Position numbers and translations under genes: made by a program
Notes under the pieces: generated by a model
The model's input: only the letters and a program-made list of their open reading frames with translations
Databases searched by the model: none
What the model was told of the DNA's origin: nothing
In this document: one piece after another, positions 9,130-18,490 of the stretch
How the letters are laid out: the number at the start of each line of letters is the position of its first letter
How positions within the stretch are numbered: the first letter of the stretch is position 1
Source of the DNA: Actinomycetales bacterium
Lineage (GTDB): Bacteria; Actinomycetota; Actinomycetes; Actinomycetales; Kineosporiaceae
Direction of reading: 5' to 3'
DNA length: 64,000 nt
NCBI GenBank assembly: GCA_012719445.1
Contig: JAAYAH010000015.1
Location: 1-64,000 of the forward strand

Positions 9130-10190
9130 CCGTCTCCGGGACCGCCGTCATCTGCTGCTACACCCTCGACCGCTGGGACCGGCTCGTCGACGCGGTGGCC
9201 TCCGTCCGCGCGCAGCAGCCGCCCGTCGACGCCGTCGTCGTGGTGGACCACAACGAGGCCCTGCTCACCGCGGCCCAGGAGGCCTTCCCCGACCTGGTCG
9301 TGGTGCCCAACGGCGAGGGCAGGGGGCTCTCCGGCGCCCGGAACACCGGCGTCGCCTGCTCCGACACCGACGTGGTGCTGTTCCTCGACGACGACGCCGT
9401 CGCCGAGCCCTCCTGGGCCGCCTCCCTGCTGGCGTGCTTCGCCGATCCCCGGGTGATGGTGGTGGGCGGGCGGGTCGACCCCGACTGGGAGGGCGGTGCC
9501 CGGCCGCGCTGGTTCCCGGCGGAGTTCGGCTGGGTCGTCGGCTGCAGCTACACCGGCCAGCCCGAGCGGCTCGGCACGGTGCGCAACCCCATCGGTGCCT
9601 CCATGGCGATCAGGAGGGACGTCTTCGCCGCCGTCGGCGGGTTCTCCGGCGCCCTCGGCCGGGTCGGGAGCCTGCCCGTCGGCTGCGAGGAGACGGAGCT
9701 GTGCATCCGGCTGCTGCGCAGGGACCCGGAGGTCGTCGTCCTGCACCAGCCGGACAGCCGGGTGACCCACGCCGTCCCGGAGCAGCGCCAGACCCCCCGC
9801 TACTTCCTGTCCCGGTGCTTCCACGAGGGCCGGTCCAAGGCCGCCGTCACCCGGCGGCACGGTTCCGGCAGCAGTCTCGGCTCGGAGGCCCGGTACGTGC
9901 GCCGGGTGCTGCCGCTGGCGCTGTGGCGCTACGCCGTCGCGGCCCTCCGCGGGGCTCCCGCACCGGGACCGGCCGTTCGGGAGGAGCCGACGGCGGCACC
10001 GGGCGCGGCGTCCGGTCGGCGGCTGGCCGCGCTGGGCGCCGCCCTCTTCGTCGTCCTCGGCCTGGCGCTGGTCACGACCGGGTTCGTCGTCGAGCACGTG
10101 ACGGCCGCCGTCACCCGCAGGGACCGCGAGCCGGCGTACGAGTTGGTCCGCCGTGCTCCGGCGCCGCCGGCCGGCGTGCCGACACGGTGA
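9126..10190 (+). CDS. GT2-family glycosyltransferase with C-terminal membrane helix
   Basis: The protein has 354 residues. The N-terminus AVICCYTLDRWDRL, the segment NGEGRGLSGARNTG and the metal-binding LFLDDDAVAEPSW (near residue 87) define a GT2 sugar transferase. CEETELCIRLL is the usual acceptor-side acidic motif. A hydrophobic helix near residues 300-325 probably anchors it. It is clearly paralogous to the protein starting at 43021 (shared WVVGCSY/WTVGCSY and RYFLSRC/RYVLARC). The GTG start overlaps the previous stop, indicating translational coupling. Confidence 0.9.
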   Translation: MTVSGTAVICCYTLDRWDRLVDAVASVRAQQPPVDAVVVVDHNEALLTAAQEAFPDLVVVPNGEGRGLSGARNTGVACSDTDVVLFLDDDAVAEPSWAASLLACFADPRVMVVGGRVDPDWEGGARPRWFPAEFGWVVGCSYTGQPERLGTVRNPIGASMAIRRDVFAAVGGFSGALGRVGSLPVGCEETELCIRLLRRDPEVVVLHQPDSRVTHAVPEQRQTPRYFLSRCFHEGRSKAAVTRRHGSGSSLGSEARYVRRVLPLALWRYAVAALRGAPAPGPAVREEPTAAPGAASGRRLAALGAALFVVLGLALVTTGFVVEHVTAAVTRRDREPAYELVRRAPAPPAGVPTR

Positions 10191-10215
10191 CCGTGAACCC
10201 GGCGGGGAGTGTCGA

Positions 10216-11550
10216 GTGACGTCGAGAACCCTGGCGACCCGCCTGGTGCCGCGGGTCGGTGCGAGCGTCGGCTCGCGCGACCCCGGCACCAGGAGCCTGG
10301 TCCGCAACAGCCTCAGCCTGGTCGTGACGACCCTGGTCACCTCCGGGCTGGGCTACGCGTCCTGGATCCTCGTCGCCCGGTTCCTCGACCCGGCGACGGT
10401 CGGGCTGGCGTCCGCGGTGATCTCGTTCAGCACGGTCGTCTCGCTGGCGACCCACCTGGGCGTCGGTCCGCTGCTCATCCGGCGGCTGCCCGCCGTGGAG
10501 GGGCGGCCGGAGTGGCTCGCCTCCCTCGTCTCCGCGCTGCTGGTCTCCTCGGGGCTCACCGGCCTCGCGGGCCTCGGTCTCGGGATCCTCGCGGTCCGGT
10601 GCGGGTGGTTCGCCGGCGTGTTCGAGCACACCCTCGGCTTCACCCTCTCGGTGGTCGGTGCCGTGGTGTGGACGGCGCTGAACGTCGTCCAGTATGCCTT
10701 CACCGCGGTGCGTCGCTCCGAGCTGACGCTCGTGGCCAACCTCGCCGTGAGCGGGTCCAAGTGCCTGCTGCTCGTGCCGCTGCTCCTCGTCGTCGAGGGA
10801 CCGGTGTCGGTGCTGCTGGCCTGGACCCTCAGCGCGACCGTCGGGCTCGTCGTCGCCCTGGTCCGGCTGCTGCCGCGGACGGGGATGCCGTTGCGCCGGG
10901 ACCTGCTGCGGTTCCGCTGCAGCGTCGGTGCCCTGCGCGAGGGAACGGGGCACCACCTGACGAGCCTCGGCGGCTCCCTGGTGCCGTGGCTGCTCCCGCC
11001 GCTGGTCGCGGTGCGGCTGGGGGCCGAGGCGAACGGGTTCTTCTACCTGACCTGGATGGTGGGCTCGATCCTGTTCGCCGCGGCCCCCGCCGTCTCCTCG
11101 GCGCTGCTGGCGGAGGGCGCCCGCGAGGGGTCGGACCTGCACGGGAAGCTGCGCACCTCCGGCGCGCTCGTCGCGATCCTCATCGTCCCTCCCGGCGTCC
11201 TGCTCTTCGTCGGGAGCGAATGGGTGCTGCGGCTCTTCGGTCCCGAGTACCCGGGGGTCGGGTCGACCCTGCTCCGGATCCTCGCCGTCGCCGCCATCCC
11301 GGACGCCGTGACGAGCCTCATCGTCGGGGTGTTCCGGGTCAAGGGGTGGGTGTGGCGGTCCACCGTCCTCAACGTCGGGATGGCCGTCACCGCCGTCGGC
11401 CTGGCGTGGACCCTCGGCCCACGCCACGGGATCGAGGGGGTGGGACTGGCGTGGCTCGTCGCCCAGACCCTCGGCGCGGTCCTGTTCATGCCGTCACTGG
11501 TCAAGGCCGTGTCACGTGGGCTGCACCATCCGGCCCACCGGCTCTGCTGA
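10216..11550 (+). CDS. Polysaccharide flippase (MOP/Wzx-like)
   Basis: The protein has 444 residues with about 12 predicted membrane helices and the MOP-superfamily layout. It begins NSLSLVVTTLVTSGLGYASW; ARFLDPATVG is the typical first-loop motif. It would flip lipid-linked oligosaccharides across the membrane. GTG 10216 is chosen for GGGGAG 6 bases upstream; the frame extends further upstream but without a ribosome site. It is paralogous to the flippase at 49787-51319 in block B. Confidence 0.9.
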   Translation: MTSRTLATRLVPRVGASVGSRDPGTRSLVRNSLSLVVTTLVTSGLGYASWILVARFLDPATVGLASAVISFSTVVSLATHLGVGPLLIRRLPAVEGRPEWLASLVSALLVSSGLTGLAGLGLGILAVRCGWFAGVFEHTLGFTLSVVGAVVWTALNVVQYAFTAVRRSELTLVANLAVSGSKCLLLVPLLLVVEGPVSVLLAWTLSATVGLVVALVRLLPRTGMPLRRDLLRFRCSVGALREGTGHHLTSLGGSLVPWLLPPLVAVRLGAEANGFFYLTWMVGSILFAAAPAVSSALLAEGAREGSDLHGKLRTSGALVAILIVPPGVLLFVGSEWVLRLFGPEYPGVGSTLLRILAVAAIPDAVTSLIVGVFRVKGWVWRSTVLNVGMAVTAVGLAWTLGPRHGIEGVGLAWLVAQTLGAVLFMPSLVKAVSRGLHHPAHRLC

Positions 11551-11676
11551 ACGGGCCCGGCCCGCACGCGGCGGAGGCGCCTCTCGGCGTGCTCCGCCCG
11601 GGCGCAGCCGGCGGATGGACACATGTCGGGTTCTCGGGAACGGTGGGGGATTTTGATCATCAATGAGGTGAAGACG

Positions 11677-13584
11677 ATGGACGCCCCCCGGCTGGGCGTC
11701 CTCCCCGGCCGGGCGGACCGGCCGGCGAGAATCGGCTCCCGCGTCGCGGCCGGGGTGTTCGCGGGATCGCTGCTGTGGTGCCTCGCCCTGGTGGCGCTGG
11801 CCTACCACCTGGCGCCGACCGCCTCCGGCCAGGCGCCCTTCCACGTCTACTGGGCCGGGCTGCTGCCGGTCTTCGGCACGAGCATGCTCATGCTGCGGCG
11901 CGACCTGACCCCGGGCGTCCGGGTCGCCGTCCTGAGCGCCCTCGGAGCGGTCTGTGCGCTGCCCAAGCTGCTGCGCACCCCCGGCGGGCCGCTGTTCTAC
12001 GACGAGATGGCCCACTGGGGCCAGGTGCGCCGGCTCGCCGAGGACGGCGTGCTGTTCCGGCCCAACATCGTGCCGACCGTCGAGGACTATCCCGGCCTGC
12101 ACGTGCTCACCGTCGCGGTGAGCCGGATGACCGGGGCCTCGGCGTGGACCAGCGGCCTCGTCCTCGTCGTCGCCTGCCACGTGCTCATGGTGCTCGGGGT
12201 CTACCTGCTGGCGACCTCCCTCGGGCTCGACGCGAAGGCCGCAGGCCTCGCGGCCCTCGTCTACGCCTGCAACCCGGGGTTCTTCGGCTTCACGGCCATG
12301 TACGCCTACGAGAGCATCGCCATCGTCTGGCAGTTGTGGACCCTCGTCGCCTGCGTGAACGTCGTGCGCGCCAGCACCGGAGCGGAACGGTGGCGATGGG
12401 CGGTGCTGGCGCTCGGATCCGGGGTGGCCGCCGCCGTCACCCACCACGTCTCGAGCATCGCGGGCGTCGTCTTCGTCGCTCTGGTCGCTCTCGCCGCCAC
12501 GCTGTCGAAGAGGGTCTCCCGCGCCGGCCGGTCGGCGGCCTGGGGGGTGTTCGGGGCGCTGCTGGCCGTGAACGTCGGCTGGATGTGGCCGGACCGGGCG
12601 ACGCTCGTGCCGTACCTGCTGAACGCCCCGCGGGCCGGGCTGGAGCAGCTCAGCCAACTGGCCGGTGGCACCGGCGGCGGGGAGGCGAGCAGCCGCACCC
12701 CGTTCGAGGAGTCGGCCCTGCCGGCCTACGAGCAGGTCGCGTCGGTGCTGGGGGTCGTCCTGGTGACCGTGCTCCTGCTGTGGGCCGTCTGGCTGGTGCG
12801 GGGCCGGGTGCTCCGCGACCGGATGTGGACCGCGCTGCTGGTGATCGCGCTCGCCGTCCCGGTGTCGATGCCGCTCATCGTGACCCGGCACGGAGCCCCG
12901 GCGGCCCACCGGAGCTGGCCGTTCACCTACCAGGCGCTGGCCGTGCTGGTCGCCGTCCCGCTCGCCTGGCTGGTCACCTCGCGTCGCGTGGTGCCGGTTC
13001 TGGCGGCGTTCACGGCGACGGCGGTGATCCTCGTGGGCGGGCACGCGACGGACTTCGACGCCCAGGCCCGCTTCCCCGGGCCGTACGCCAGCGGCTGCGA
13101 CGGCCGGGTGCTCACCCCCGAGGCGATCGAGGTGTCCCGCTGGCTGGGTGACCACACCGCACCGGGCACGCGGTTCGTCGCCTCGGACTTCTTCACCGCG
13201 GGCACGGTGTCCGCCCACAGTGACGCCGTGTACGTCGGGAGGTTCCCCACCTGGGAGCTCACCTTCCACGACAGCCCGCCCCGGCGGCAGTGGCACGACG
13301 AGCTGGTGCGCCAGGGCATCGCGTACCTGGTGGTCGACCAGCGGATCACCGGGGCCCCGTTCCGCGGCGGGTACTACATCGCGAACCACGAACCGCAGGC
13401 CTATGTGCGCACCCGGGCGATCAGCCCGAGGGCGCTGGCGAAGCTCGACGAGGTCCCGTGGCTGCGCGGGGTGCACGAGAACGCGTACTACACCGTGTAC
13501 GCCGTGCTCCCCGCCGGTTCCCCGTCGACCGGACCCGCAGACACCGAGGAGGGGAGGAACAGGTGGCAGTCCGACCTGGTGTGA
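11677..13584 (+). CDS. GT-C-like polytopic membrane glycosyltransferase
   Basis: The protein has 635 residues with about 12 membrane helices and a soluble C-terminal domain (about 465-620). In the first large loop FYDEMAHW places an Asp-Glu pair at residues 109-110, matching the catalytic DE of GT-C enzymes (PMT/ArnT type) that use lipid-linked sugars. Its best relative in the window is the 811-residue protein at 47355. Start ATG 11677 has GAGG 8 bases upstream. The assignment rests on topology and the DE motif and is less sure than for the GT2/GT4 genes. Confidence 0.75.
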   Translation: MDAPRLGVLPGRADRPARIGSRVAAGVFAGSLLWCLALVALAYHLAPTASGQAPFHVYWAGLLPVFGTSMLMLRRDLTPGVRVAVLSALGAVCALPKLLRTPGGPLFYDEMAHWGQVRRLAEDGVLFRPNIVPTVEDYPGLHVLTVAVSRMTGASAWTSGLVLVVACHVLMVLGVYLLATSLGLDAKAAGLAALVYACNPGFFGFTAMYAYESIAIVWQLWTLVACVNVVRASTGAERWRWAVLALGSGVAAAVTHHVSSIAGVVFVALVALAATLSKRVSRAGRSAAWGVFGALLAVNVGWMWPDRATLVPYLLNAPRAGLEQLSQLAGGTGGGEASSRTPFEESALPAYEQVASVLGVVLVTVLLLWAVWLVRGRVLRDRMWTALLVIALAVPVSMPLIVTRHGAPAAHRSWPFTYQALAVLVAVPLAWLVTSRRVVPVLAAFTATAVILVGGHATDFDAQARFPGPYASGCDGRVLTPEAIEVSRWLGDHTAPGTRFVASDFFTAGTVSAHSDAVYVGRFPTWELTFHDSPPRRQWHDELVRQGIAYLVVDQRITGAPFRGGYYIANHEPQAYVRTRAISPRALAKLDEVPWLRGVHENAYYTVYAVLPAGSPSTGPADTEEGRNRWQSDLV

Positions 13585-14045
13585 GTGGGGTGAGCCTCCG
13601 GATCGACCCCGTGCAGGCAGGCGGCGGCCGGGAGGCGGCAGAGCTGGTCGCCGTCCTGGCCCTGGCCGGGGTCACCCTGGCCCCCACGCCGTGGACGGCG
13701 CCGCTGGCCGTCGTGCTCCTGCTGGCCGTTCCGGGGCTGGTGCTGCGCGGGCTGCTGCCGCAGCCGGGAGAGCTGCCGGGCGGGAGCGTCTGGCCGCTGC
13801 GAGCCTGCTGGTCGCTGGCGTACTGGACCCTCGTCCTGCTGGCCCTCGGCATGGCAGGACTCGACCTCAGCGGGTCGGGCGCCGTCCTCGCCGCACTGGC
13901 GCCGCTGCTCACCGTCGCCGCCTGGCGGTTCGTCGTGAGTTCCCCGCTGCTCGGTGGGAGGGGCCGTGGTCCGCTCACCGGGAGGGGCCGTGGTCCGCTC
14001 ACCGGGAGGGGCCGTGGCCCGCTCACCGGGAGGGTGCGTGGCTGA
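13563..14045 (+). CDS. Small membrane protein with Gly/Arg-rich repeat tail
   Basis: The protein has 160 residues; I do not recognise a family. Residues about 20-120 contain three or four hydrophobic helices (ELVAVLALAGVTLA, LAVVLLLAVPGLVL, LVLLALGMAGL). The last 30 residues are copies of GRGRGPLT encoded by a 24-bp tandem repeat. The GTG start has GGGGAGG 5 bases upstream and overlaps the preceding gene by 22 bases; the end overlaps the next gene by 8. It may be a helper of the GT-C protein. Confidence 0.7.
   Translation: MAVRPGVSGVSLRIDPVQAGGGREAAELVAVLALAGVTLAPTPWTAPLAVVLLLAVPGLVLRGLLPQPGELPGGSVWPLRACWSLAYWTLVLLALGMAGLDLSGSGAVLAALAPLLTVAAWRFVVSSPLLGGRGRGPLTGRGRGPLTGRGRGPLTGRVRG
13956..14040 (+). 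repeat. 24-bp tandem repeat carrying a ribosome site and GTG in every copy
   Basis: The units are 13956-13979, 13980-14003 and 14004-14027, with a partial fourth to 14040, each beginning gggaggggccgtgg. Each unit contains a Shine-Dalgarno-like GGGAGGGG and a GTG in frame with the downstream GT4 gene, while also encoding the GRGRGPLT tail of the upstream gene in another frame. Confidence 0.9.
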
Positions 14046-15282
14046 GGGGACGACGGCAGGTGGTCGGCTCGTCGTCGCCCTGGTGAGTCCGCACTTCCGC
14101 CCGCACATCGGCGGGGTGGAGGTCCATGTGGAGAAGCTGGCCCAGCACATGGCGGCAAGAGGTCACCAGGTGGACGTGCTGACCCACGGGTTCGGCGACG
14201 CGCCCATGGTGGAGGACGCCGACGGGTACACCGTGCGCCGGTTCGGCTCGCTGACCCCGTCGCAGGCCTACCCCTGGTCGCCCGCGCTGGGACACCACCT
14301 GCGGACGGCGCGCTACGACGTCGTCCACGCGCACAACTACCACGGCGTGCCCTTCCTCCAGGCCGGGCGCTGTCCGAGCCCCTACCTCGTGGTGACGCCC
14401 CACTACCACGGCGGCGGGCACACCGGGATGGCACGGGCGGCGCACCGGCTGTGGCGGCCGCTGTGCCGCTCGACGTGGCGACGGGCCGACGCCGTGATCG
14501 CCGTGTCCGAGGCGGAGCGGGCCCTCATCACCCGGCACGTACCCGAGGTGGACGGGCGGGTCCGGGTCATCGGCAACGGCGTGGACACCCCGCCCGCGGG
14601 GCGAACCGGGCCGCCGCTGATCCCGGCACCGTACGTCCTGGTCGTGGCGAGGCTGGAGCCGTACAAGCAGATCGGCGTCGTGCTGGAGGCGCTCGCGGCG
14701 TGCCGGCACCCGGAGCTCCACCTGCTGGTCGTCGGCAAGGGGCCGGAGTTCTCCGCGCTGCGGTCCCGCGCCGGTGAGCTGGGCGTCGCGCCGCGGGTGT
14801 GGTTCCGCAGCGACCTCGACGGCACCGAGATGGCCTCGGCGTACCGCGAGGCGACCTGCTACGTGACCATGAGCCGCAGGGAGGCCTTCGGCCTGACCCT
14901 GGCCGAGGCCATGGCCGCGGGGGTCCACGTCATCGCCTCGGACATCCCGGCCCACCAGGACGTGCTCCGGCTCGGCGGCAGGGAGCCGACCGGGCTGTTG
15001 CCGCTCGACGCCACCGGTGACCGGGTCGCCGAGGAGATCGACCGGCTGCTCGCCGAACCTCCGCCGCCCCGGGCGGCCTACGCGTCCTGGGCGTCGGTGA
15101 CCCGTGCGGTGCTCGCCGTCTACGACGAGGTCCGGGGTCGCCGCAGGGCACAGGGGTCGGCGTCGGGCAGGCCCGCTCCGGGTCGGCCGGCTCCGGATCG
15201 GCCGGTGTCCGACCGGTCGGTGCCGGACCGGTCGGTGCCGGACCGGTCGGCGTCGGAGACCGCACCGGGGGTTTCCGGATGA
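14038..15282 (+). CDS. GT4-family glycosyltransferase
   Basis: The protein has 414 residues with a GT-B fold. The N-terminal acceptor domain contains FRPHIGGVEVHVEKL and the donor domain has the EX7E motif at Glu282/Glu290 (EAFGLTLAE). ARLEPYKQIG is the usual loop before the nucleotide-sugar site. GTG 14038 is preferred (GGAGG 4 bases upstream, GTGGCTGA overlap with the previous stop), but three further in-frame GTGs in the upstream repeat and one at 13954 are also possible starts. The C-terminal 35 residues are Pro/Arg/Ser/Asp repeats. Confidence 0.88.
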   Translation: MAEGTTAGGRLVVALVSPHFRPHIGGVEVHVEKLAQHMAARGHQVDVLTHGFGDAPMVEDADGYTVRRFGSLTPSQAYPWSPALGHHLRTARYDVVHAHNYHGVPFLQAGRCPSPYLVVTPHYHGGGHTGMARAAHRLWRPLCRSTWRRADAVIAVSEAERALITRHVPEVDGRVRVIGNGVDTPPAGRTGPPLIPAPYVLVVARLEPYKQIGVVLEALAACRHPELHLLVVGKGPEFSALRSRAGELGVAPRVWFRSDLDGTEMASAYREATCYVTMSRREAFGLTLAEAMAAGVHVIASDIPAHQDVLRLGGREPTGLLPLDATGDRVAEEIDRLLAEPPPPRAAYASWASVTRAVLAVYDEVRGRRRAQGSASGRPAPGRPAPDRPVSDRSVPDRSVPDRSASETAPGVSG

Positions 15283-16565
15283 GAGTGCTCATGGTCAGCG
15301 ACCTCTACCCGCCGTACCCGGGCGGGCTCGAGGCCCACGTGGAACGGTTGGTCGGGCAGCTCAGGAGACGCGGTCACGCGGTCGAGGTCGCCACCGTCCG
15401 GGGAAGCCTCGGTCGACCGGCGGACGGCGTGCACCACCTGCCGCTCGCGCTGGCGAGGGTTCCCGGGGTGTACCGGCAGGACCGCCCGTTCCATCCGCCG
15501 TGGGCCGACCCGGCCTTCGTGCGGAGCCTTGCGGCCCTGGCCGGGGAGTTCCAGCCGGACGTCGTCCACGCCCACGGGTGGTGCGTGTTCTCCGCGGTGG
15601 AGGTGGGGGAACGGCTGGGGGTCCCGGTGCTGGCGACCCTGCACGACTACGGCCTGCTGTGCCCGAACAAGTCGATGTACTGCGGCCGTCCCTGCGAGCC
15701 CCGTGGCGGGTTCTGCTGCCTCGGCTGCCGGGGAGCCGGGCAGGGGCTCGCGAAGCGGGCGGGGTTGGCCGCTGCCCTGCGGCGGGTACCGCGGATGGTG
15801 CCGAGGGTGTCCCGGTTCCTGGCCGTGTCCTCCTGGGTGGCCGGGCAGCACGCGCGTCACCTGCCGGGGCTGAGGGATCTCGTCGAGGTGGTGCCCAACT
15901 TCCTTGAGCTGCCCGACGCGGAGTCGTACTCCACCGGGGCACCGGGTACCGCTGGGTCGCCCGGCTCCGCCGGGACACCGGGTTCCGCAGGGGCGTCCGG
16001 CTCCGCCCGGACGCCGGGCTCGGGGGACGCGCCGAGCGTCCTCTACGTGGGACCGGAGGCCGGGTTCAAGGGCGCCGACACCGTCCTCGACGCCTTCCGC
16101 ATCGTCCGCCGCACCCGCCCGGAGGTCACCCTGACCATGGTCGGCGGCGCCCGGCGGGAGCCGCACGAGAGGGTGGAACGCCTCGGCCGGCTCACCGGCG
16201 CCGACCTCGACGCGGCCTATGCCCTGGCCACCGTCGTCGCCGTCCCGCCGAGCTGGCAGGACCCGTGCCCCACGGTCGCGCTGGAGGCGATGGCCCAGGG
16301 GACGCCGGTGGTGGCGACGGCCGTCGGCGGCCTCGTCGACATCGTCGACGACGGGGTCACCGGCCGCCTGGTTCGCGCGGCCGACCCGGAGGCTCTCGCC
16401 GCGGCGCTCCTCGGGGTGATCGACGACCCCGACCGCGCCGAGCTGGGAGCGGCCGGTCGACGACGGGTGCGGGAGGAGTACTCGGCCGACGTGGTGGTGC
16501 CCCGCATCGAGGCGGTCTACACGCGGTCGTACCTGCTGTCGGCTCTGCCGTGGTCACCCGGATGA
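15279..16565 (+). CDS. GT4-family glycosyltransferase with cysteine cluster
   Basis: The protein has 428 residues. It opens MRVLMVSDLYPPYPGG, the typical GT4 start, and overlaps the preceding gene by ATGA. HDYGLLCPNKSMYC and the following CEPRGGFCCLGC form a six-cysteine cluster between the two Rossmann domains, as in several GT4 enzymes of surface-polysaccharide loci. The donor site has DPCPTVALE (Asp328 to Glu336, spacing equivalent to EX7E). A Gly/Ser/Ala/Pro repeat linker lies at about residues 218-246. Paralogue: the gene at 43977. Last gene of block A. Confidence 0.9.
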   Translation: MRVLMVSDLYPPYPGGLEAHVERLVGQLRRRGHAVEVATVRGSLGRPADGVHHLPLALARVPGVYRQDRPFHPPWADPAFVRSLAALAGEFQPDVVHAHGWCVFSAVEVGERLGVPVLATLHDYGLLCPNKSMYCGRPCEPRGGFCCLGCRGAGQGLAKRAGLAAALRRVPRMVPRVSRFLAVSSWVAGQHARHLPGLRDLVEVVPNFLELPDAESYSTGAPGTAGSPGSAGTPGSAGASGSARTPGSGDAPSVLYVGPEAGFKGADTVLDAFRIVRRTRPEVTLTMVGGARREPHERVERLGRLTGADLDAAYALATVVAVPPSWQDPCPTVALEAMAQGTPVVATAVGGLVDIVDDGVTGRLVRAADPEALAAALLGVIDDPDRAELGAAGRRRVREEYSADVVVPRIEAVYTRSYLLSALPWSPG

Positions 16566-16609
16566 CCGCGACCCCACCCGCACTGCCGTGGCCGGTCGGG
16601 GGGCGGGGC

Positions 16610-17593
16610 TCACGGCTCCCGGTAGCCAAGGCGGGTGACGACGGCGCGGTGGTCGGTCCCGGCGATCCGCAGCGTTGCGGCCGAGACCGGGGCGAGAGCC
16701 CCCGGCGAGACGAGCACGTGGTCGAGGTGCACCAGGGCCAGCCGCGACGGCCAGGTGTGAGGGCCGAACCGGTGACCGGCCTCCGCGGCGTCGACGAGAC
16801 CGGTGTCCAGCAGGGCCCGGAAGGCGGCGTGGTCCCGGCCGGCGTTGAGGTCACCGGCGACGAGCTGCGGACCGGTGGCCGCCGCCAGCTCCTCCCGGAG
16901 CCGTTCCAGGTCGTCGGCCCACCGCCGGTCGGCTCCGGGCCGAGGGGCGAGGGGGTGGGCGCAGGTCACGGTGACCGCCGGACCGGAGGGCAGGCGCACC
17001 AGGGCTCTCGGCGCGACGAAGCCCATCCCCTCGACGGCGGGGACCGGGTCCAGCGGGTACCGGCTCCACAGACCGGCCCCGCTCGCCCCGGGCAGCGGCT
17101 CGTCGTGACGGTGGGGGAGCAGCGACCCCAGCCCGGCCGTCTCCAGCCGGGCCTGCAGCGCGGGGGTGAGCTCCTGGACGGCGAGCAGGTCGACGCCGTG
17201 CTCGCGGGCGACCGCGACGATGTCGTCGGCGTCGGCCTGCCCGAGGAAGGCGTTGACCGTCATCACGGTGAACGTCCCCGTGGCCGGGAGCCCGTCGGAC
17301 TCCCGGTGGTCGACCGGGGGAGCCACCCGGCCGGGCACCGGGAGCACGCCGCTGAGGACCAGGGGCAGCAGGACGGCGGCCGCGACCACCGCGGTGCGCC
17401 GGGAGCGGGCCGCCACCGCCAGGACCAGGGCTCCGGTCGCCGTCATCGTCGCCGCGGGGCAGAACGCGGCGAGCTGCGGCCAGGGGGTCGGCGGTCTGCC
17501 GCCCTGGATCCGCGCGGCCAGCGGAAGCGCCGCACCCGCGGACATCACCAGGGAGGCGGTGGCCGCGGTGACCCGGGATCCGCGGGGCGTCAT
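16610..17593 (-). CDS. Membrane-anchored endonuclease/exonuclease/phosphatase-family protein
   Basis: The protein has 327 residues with three N-terminal membrane helices (to about residue 95) and then a full EEP fold. Motifs in order: MTVNAF, AVQELT (metal-binding Glu), AGDLNA and LDHVLVS near the end with a final DHRAVV. EEP proteins cleave phosphodiesters or sugar/lipid phosphates; this topology puts the domain outside the membrane. ATG 17593 lies 8 bases after the stop of the small upstream gene, so the pair is probably coupled. It converges with block A across 44 bases. Confidence 0.82.
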   Translation of the reverse strand: MTPRGSRVTAATASLVMSAGAALPLAARIQGGRPPTPWPQLAAFCPAATMTATGALVLAVAARSRRTAVVAAAVLLPLVLSGVLPVPGRVAPPVDHRESDGLPATGTFTVMTVNAFLGQADADDIVAVAREHGVDLLAVQELTPALQARLETAGLGSLLPHRHDEPLPGASGAGLWSRYPLDPVPAVEGMGFVAPRALVRLPSGPAVTVTCAHPLAPRPGADRRWADDLERLREELAAATGPQLVAGDLNAGRDHAAFRALLDTGLVDAAEAGHRFGPHTWPSRLALVHLDHVLVSPGALAPVSAATLRIAGTDHRAVVTRLGYREP

Positions 17594-17601
17594 CCGGGCG
17601 G

Positions 17602-17811
17602 TCAACGGGAGCCGGAGGTGCCGGGACGCAGGAGGCGACGCAGTGCCGCCCGCAGCCCGTGCCTCGGCGACCCGGCGGAGCGGAACCGTCGGCAGTCGCC
17701 CGCAGGGCACAGGGAGCATTCGGTGCCGTCGCGATAGTGCTCGTGCGCGGCGCGGGGGTGACCGCAGACGCAGGCCTGAACTGACGCATCATCCGATGTC
17801 GACACTGTCAC
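17602..17811 (-). CDS. Small Cys/His-rich putative zinc-binding protein
   Basis: The protein has 69 residues. CVCGHPRAAHEHYRDG followed by CSLCPAGDC gives five cysteines and three histidines in a pattern suited to a zinc ribbon; small proteins of this type are common in actinobacteria and uncharacterised. The C-terminal third is basic (RRFRS ... RRLLRPG). It sits directly upstream of the EEP gene on the same strand, 8 bases apart, and starts at an ATG. Function unknown; the coupling suggests a shared role. Confidence 0.72.
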   Translation of the reverse strand: MTVSTSDDASVQACVCGHPRAAHEHYRDGTECSLCPAGDCRRFRSAGSPRHGLRAALRRLLRPGTSGSR

Positions 17812-18490
17812 TCCTCACGGCGATGGCATCGGCGATCAGATCAATGTGCGCCGCTCATCCACGCCTTTCCGGACCCGATATCCCCCGGCCCGCTCAGTCT
17901 AGAGGGACGTCATGGCGATGAACGTTAACTGATAGTCGACACGCCAGCACAATCAGTAGCGATCGATCATCGTCGGCGCCTCCTGTTCGATCCCGGTGAC
18001 GGTGCCGCGAGCACGACGCTCACCCGTGCCGGTCGGGTCGGAGCAGGGGCTAGGCGCGGCCCCGAACGGAGCGGAGCCATGGCCGATCTCGGCCGGAACC
18101 TGTCCGGTTCATGGTGATCCGGGAGGGATGGTGCCCCGGGCCGGGGGGTCCCCGACCCCAGCGAACGGCCGTGGAACGTGCCGGTGCCGGAGCCGTCCGT
18201 ACCGGGTGGTCACCCCGCCGCTCTCCGCCGTCCGGGGGCCTGGGTCACCGGGTGAGCGCGGGATTCTCGTCGGGTGCCGCCCGTCCGGACGCATACCGAC
18301 GGGGAGTCGTCGGGCGTGGTCCGGAATCCGCTCAAGGGGCCGTCGCCGACGGTCGATGCTCCATTTCCGACCCCCGGAGACGCGCGTTCCCCGACCCGGG
18401 GAGCCTCCCGTTTCCGGATCCGAGGAACTCGCGGTCCGACCGACCGGGGAATTCCTCAGCGGTGTCCCGACACAGCGAGGGGTGAGGTCC
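17812..18490. other. Divergent intergenic region
   Basis: This 679-base gap separates the small Cys/His gene (minus) from the GH26 gene (plus). The stretch 17890-17960 is the least GC-rich and may hold the minus-strand promoter (TAGACT on the minus strand at 17901-17896), but no good -35 is evident. I found no gene or RNA in it. Confidence 0.35.
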
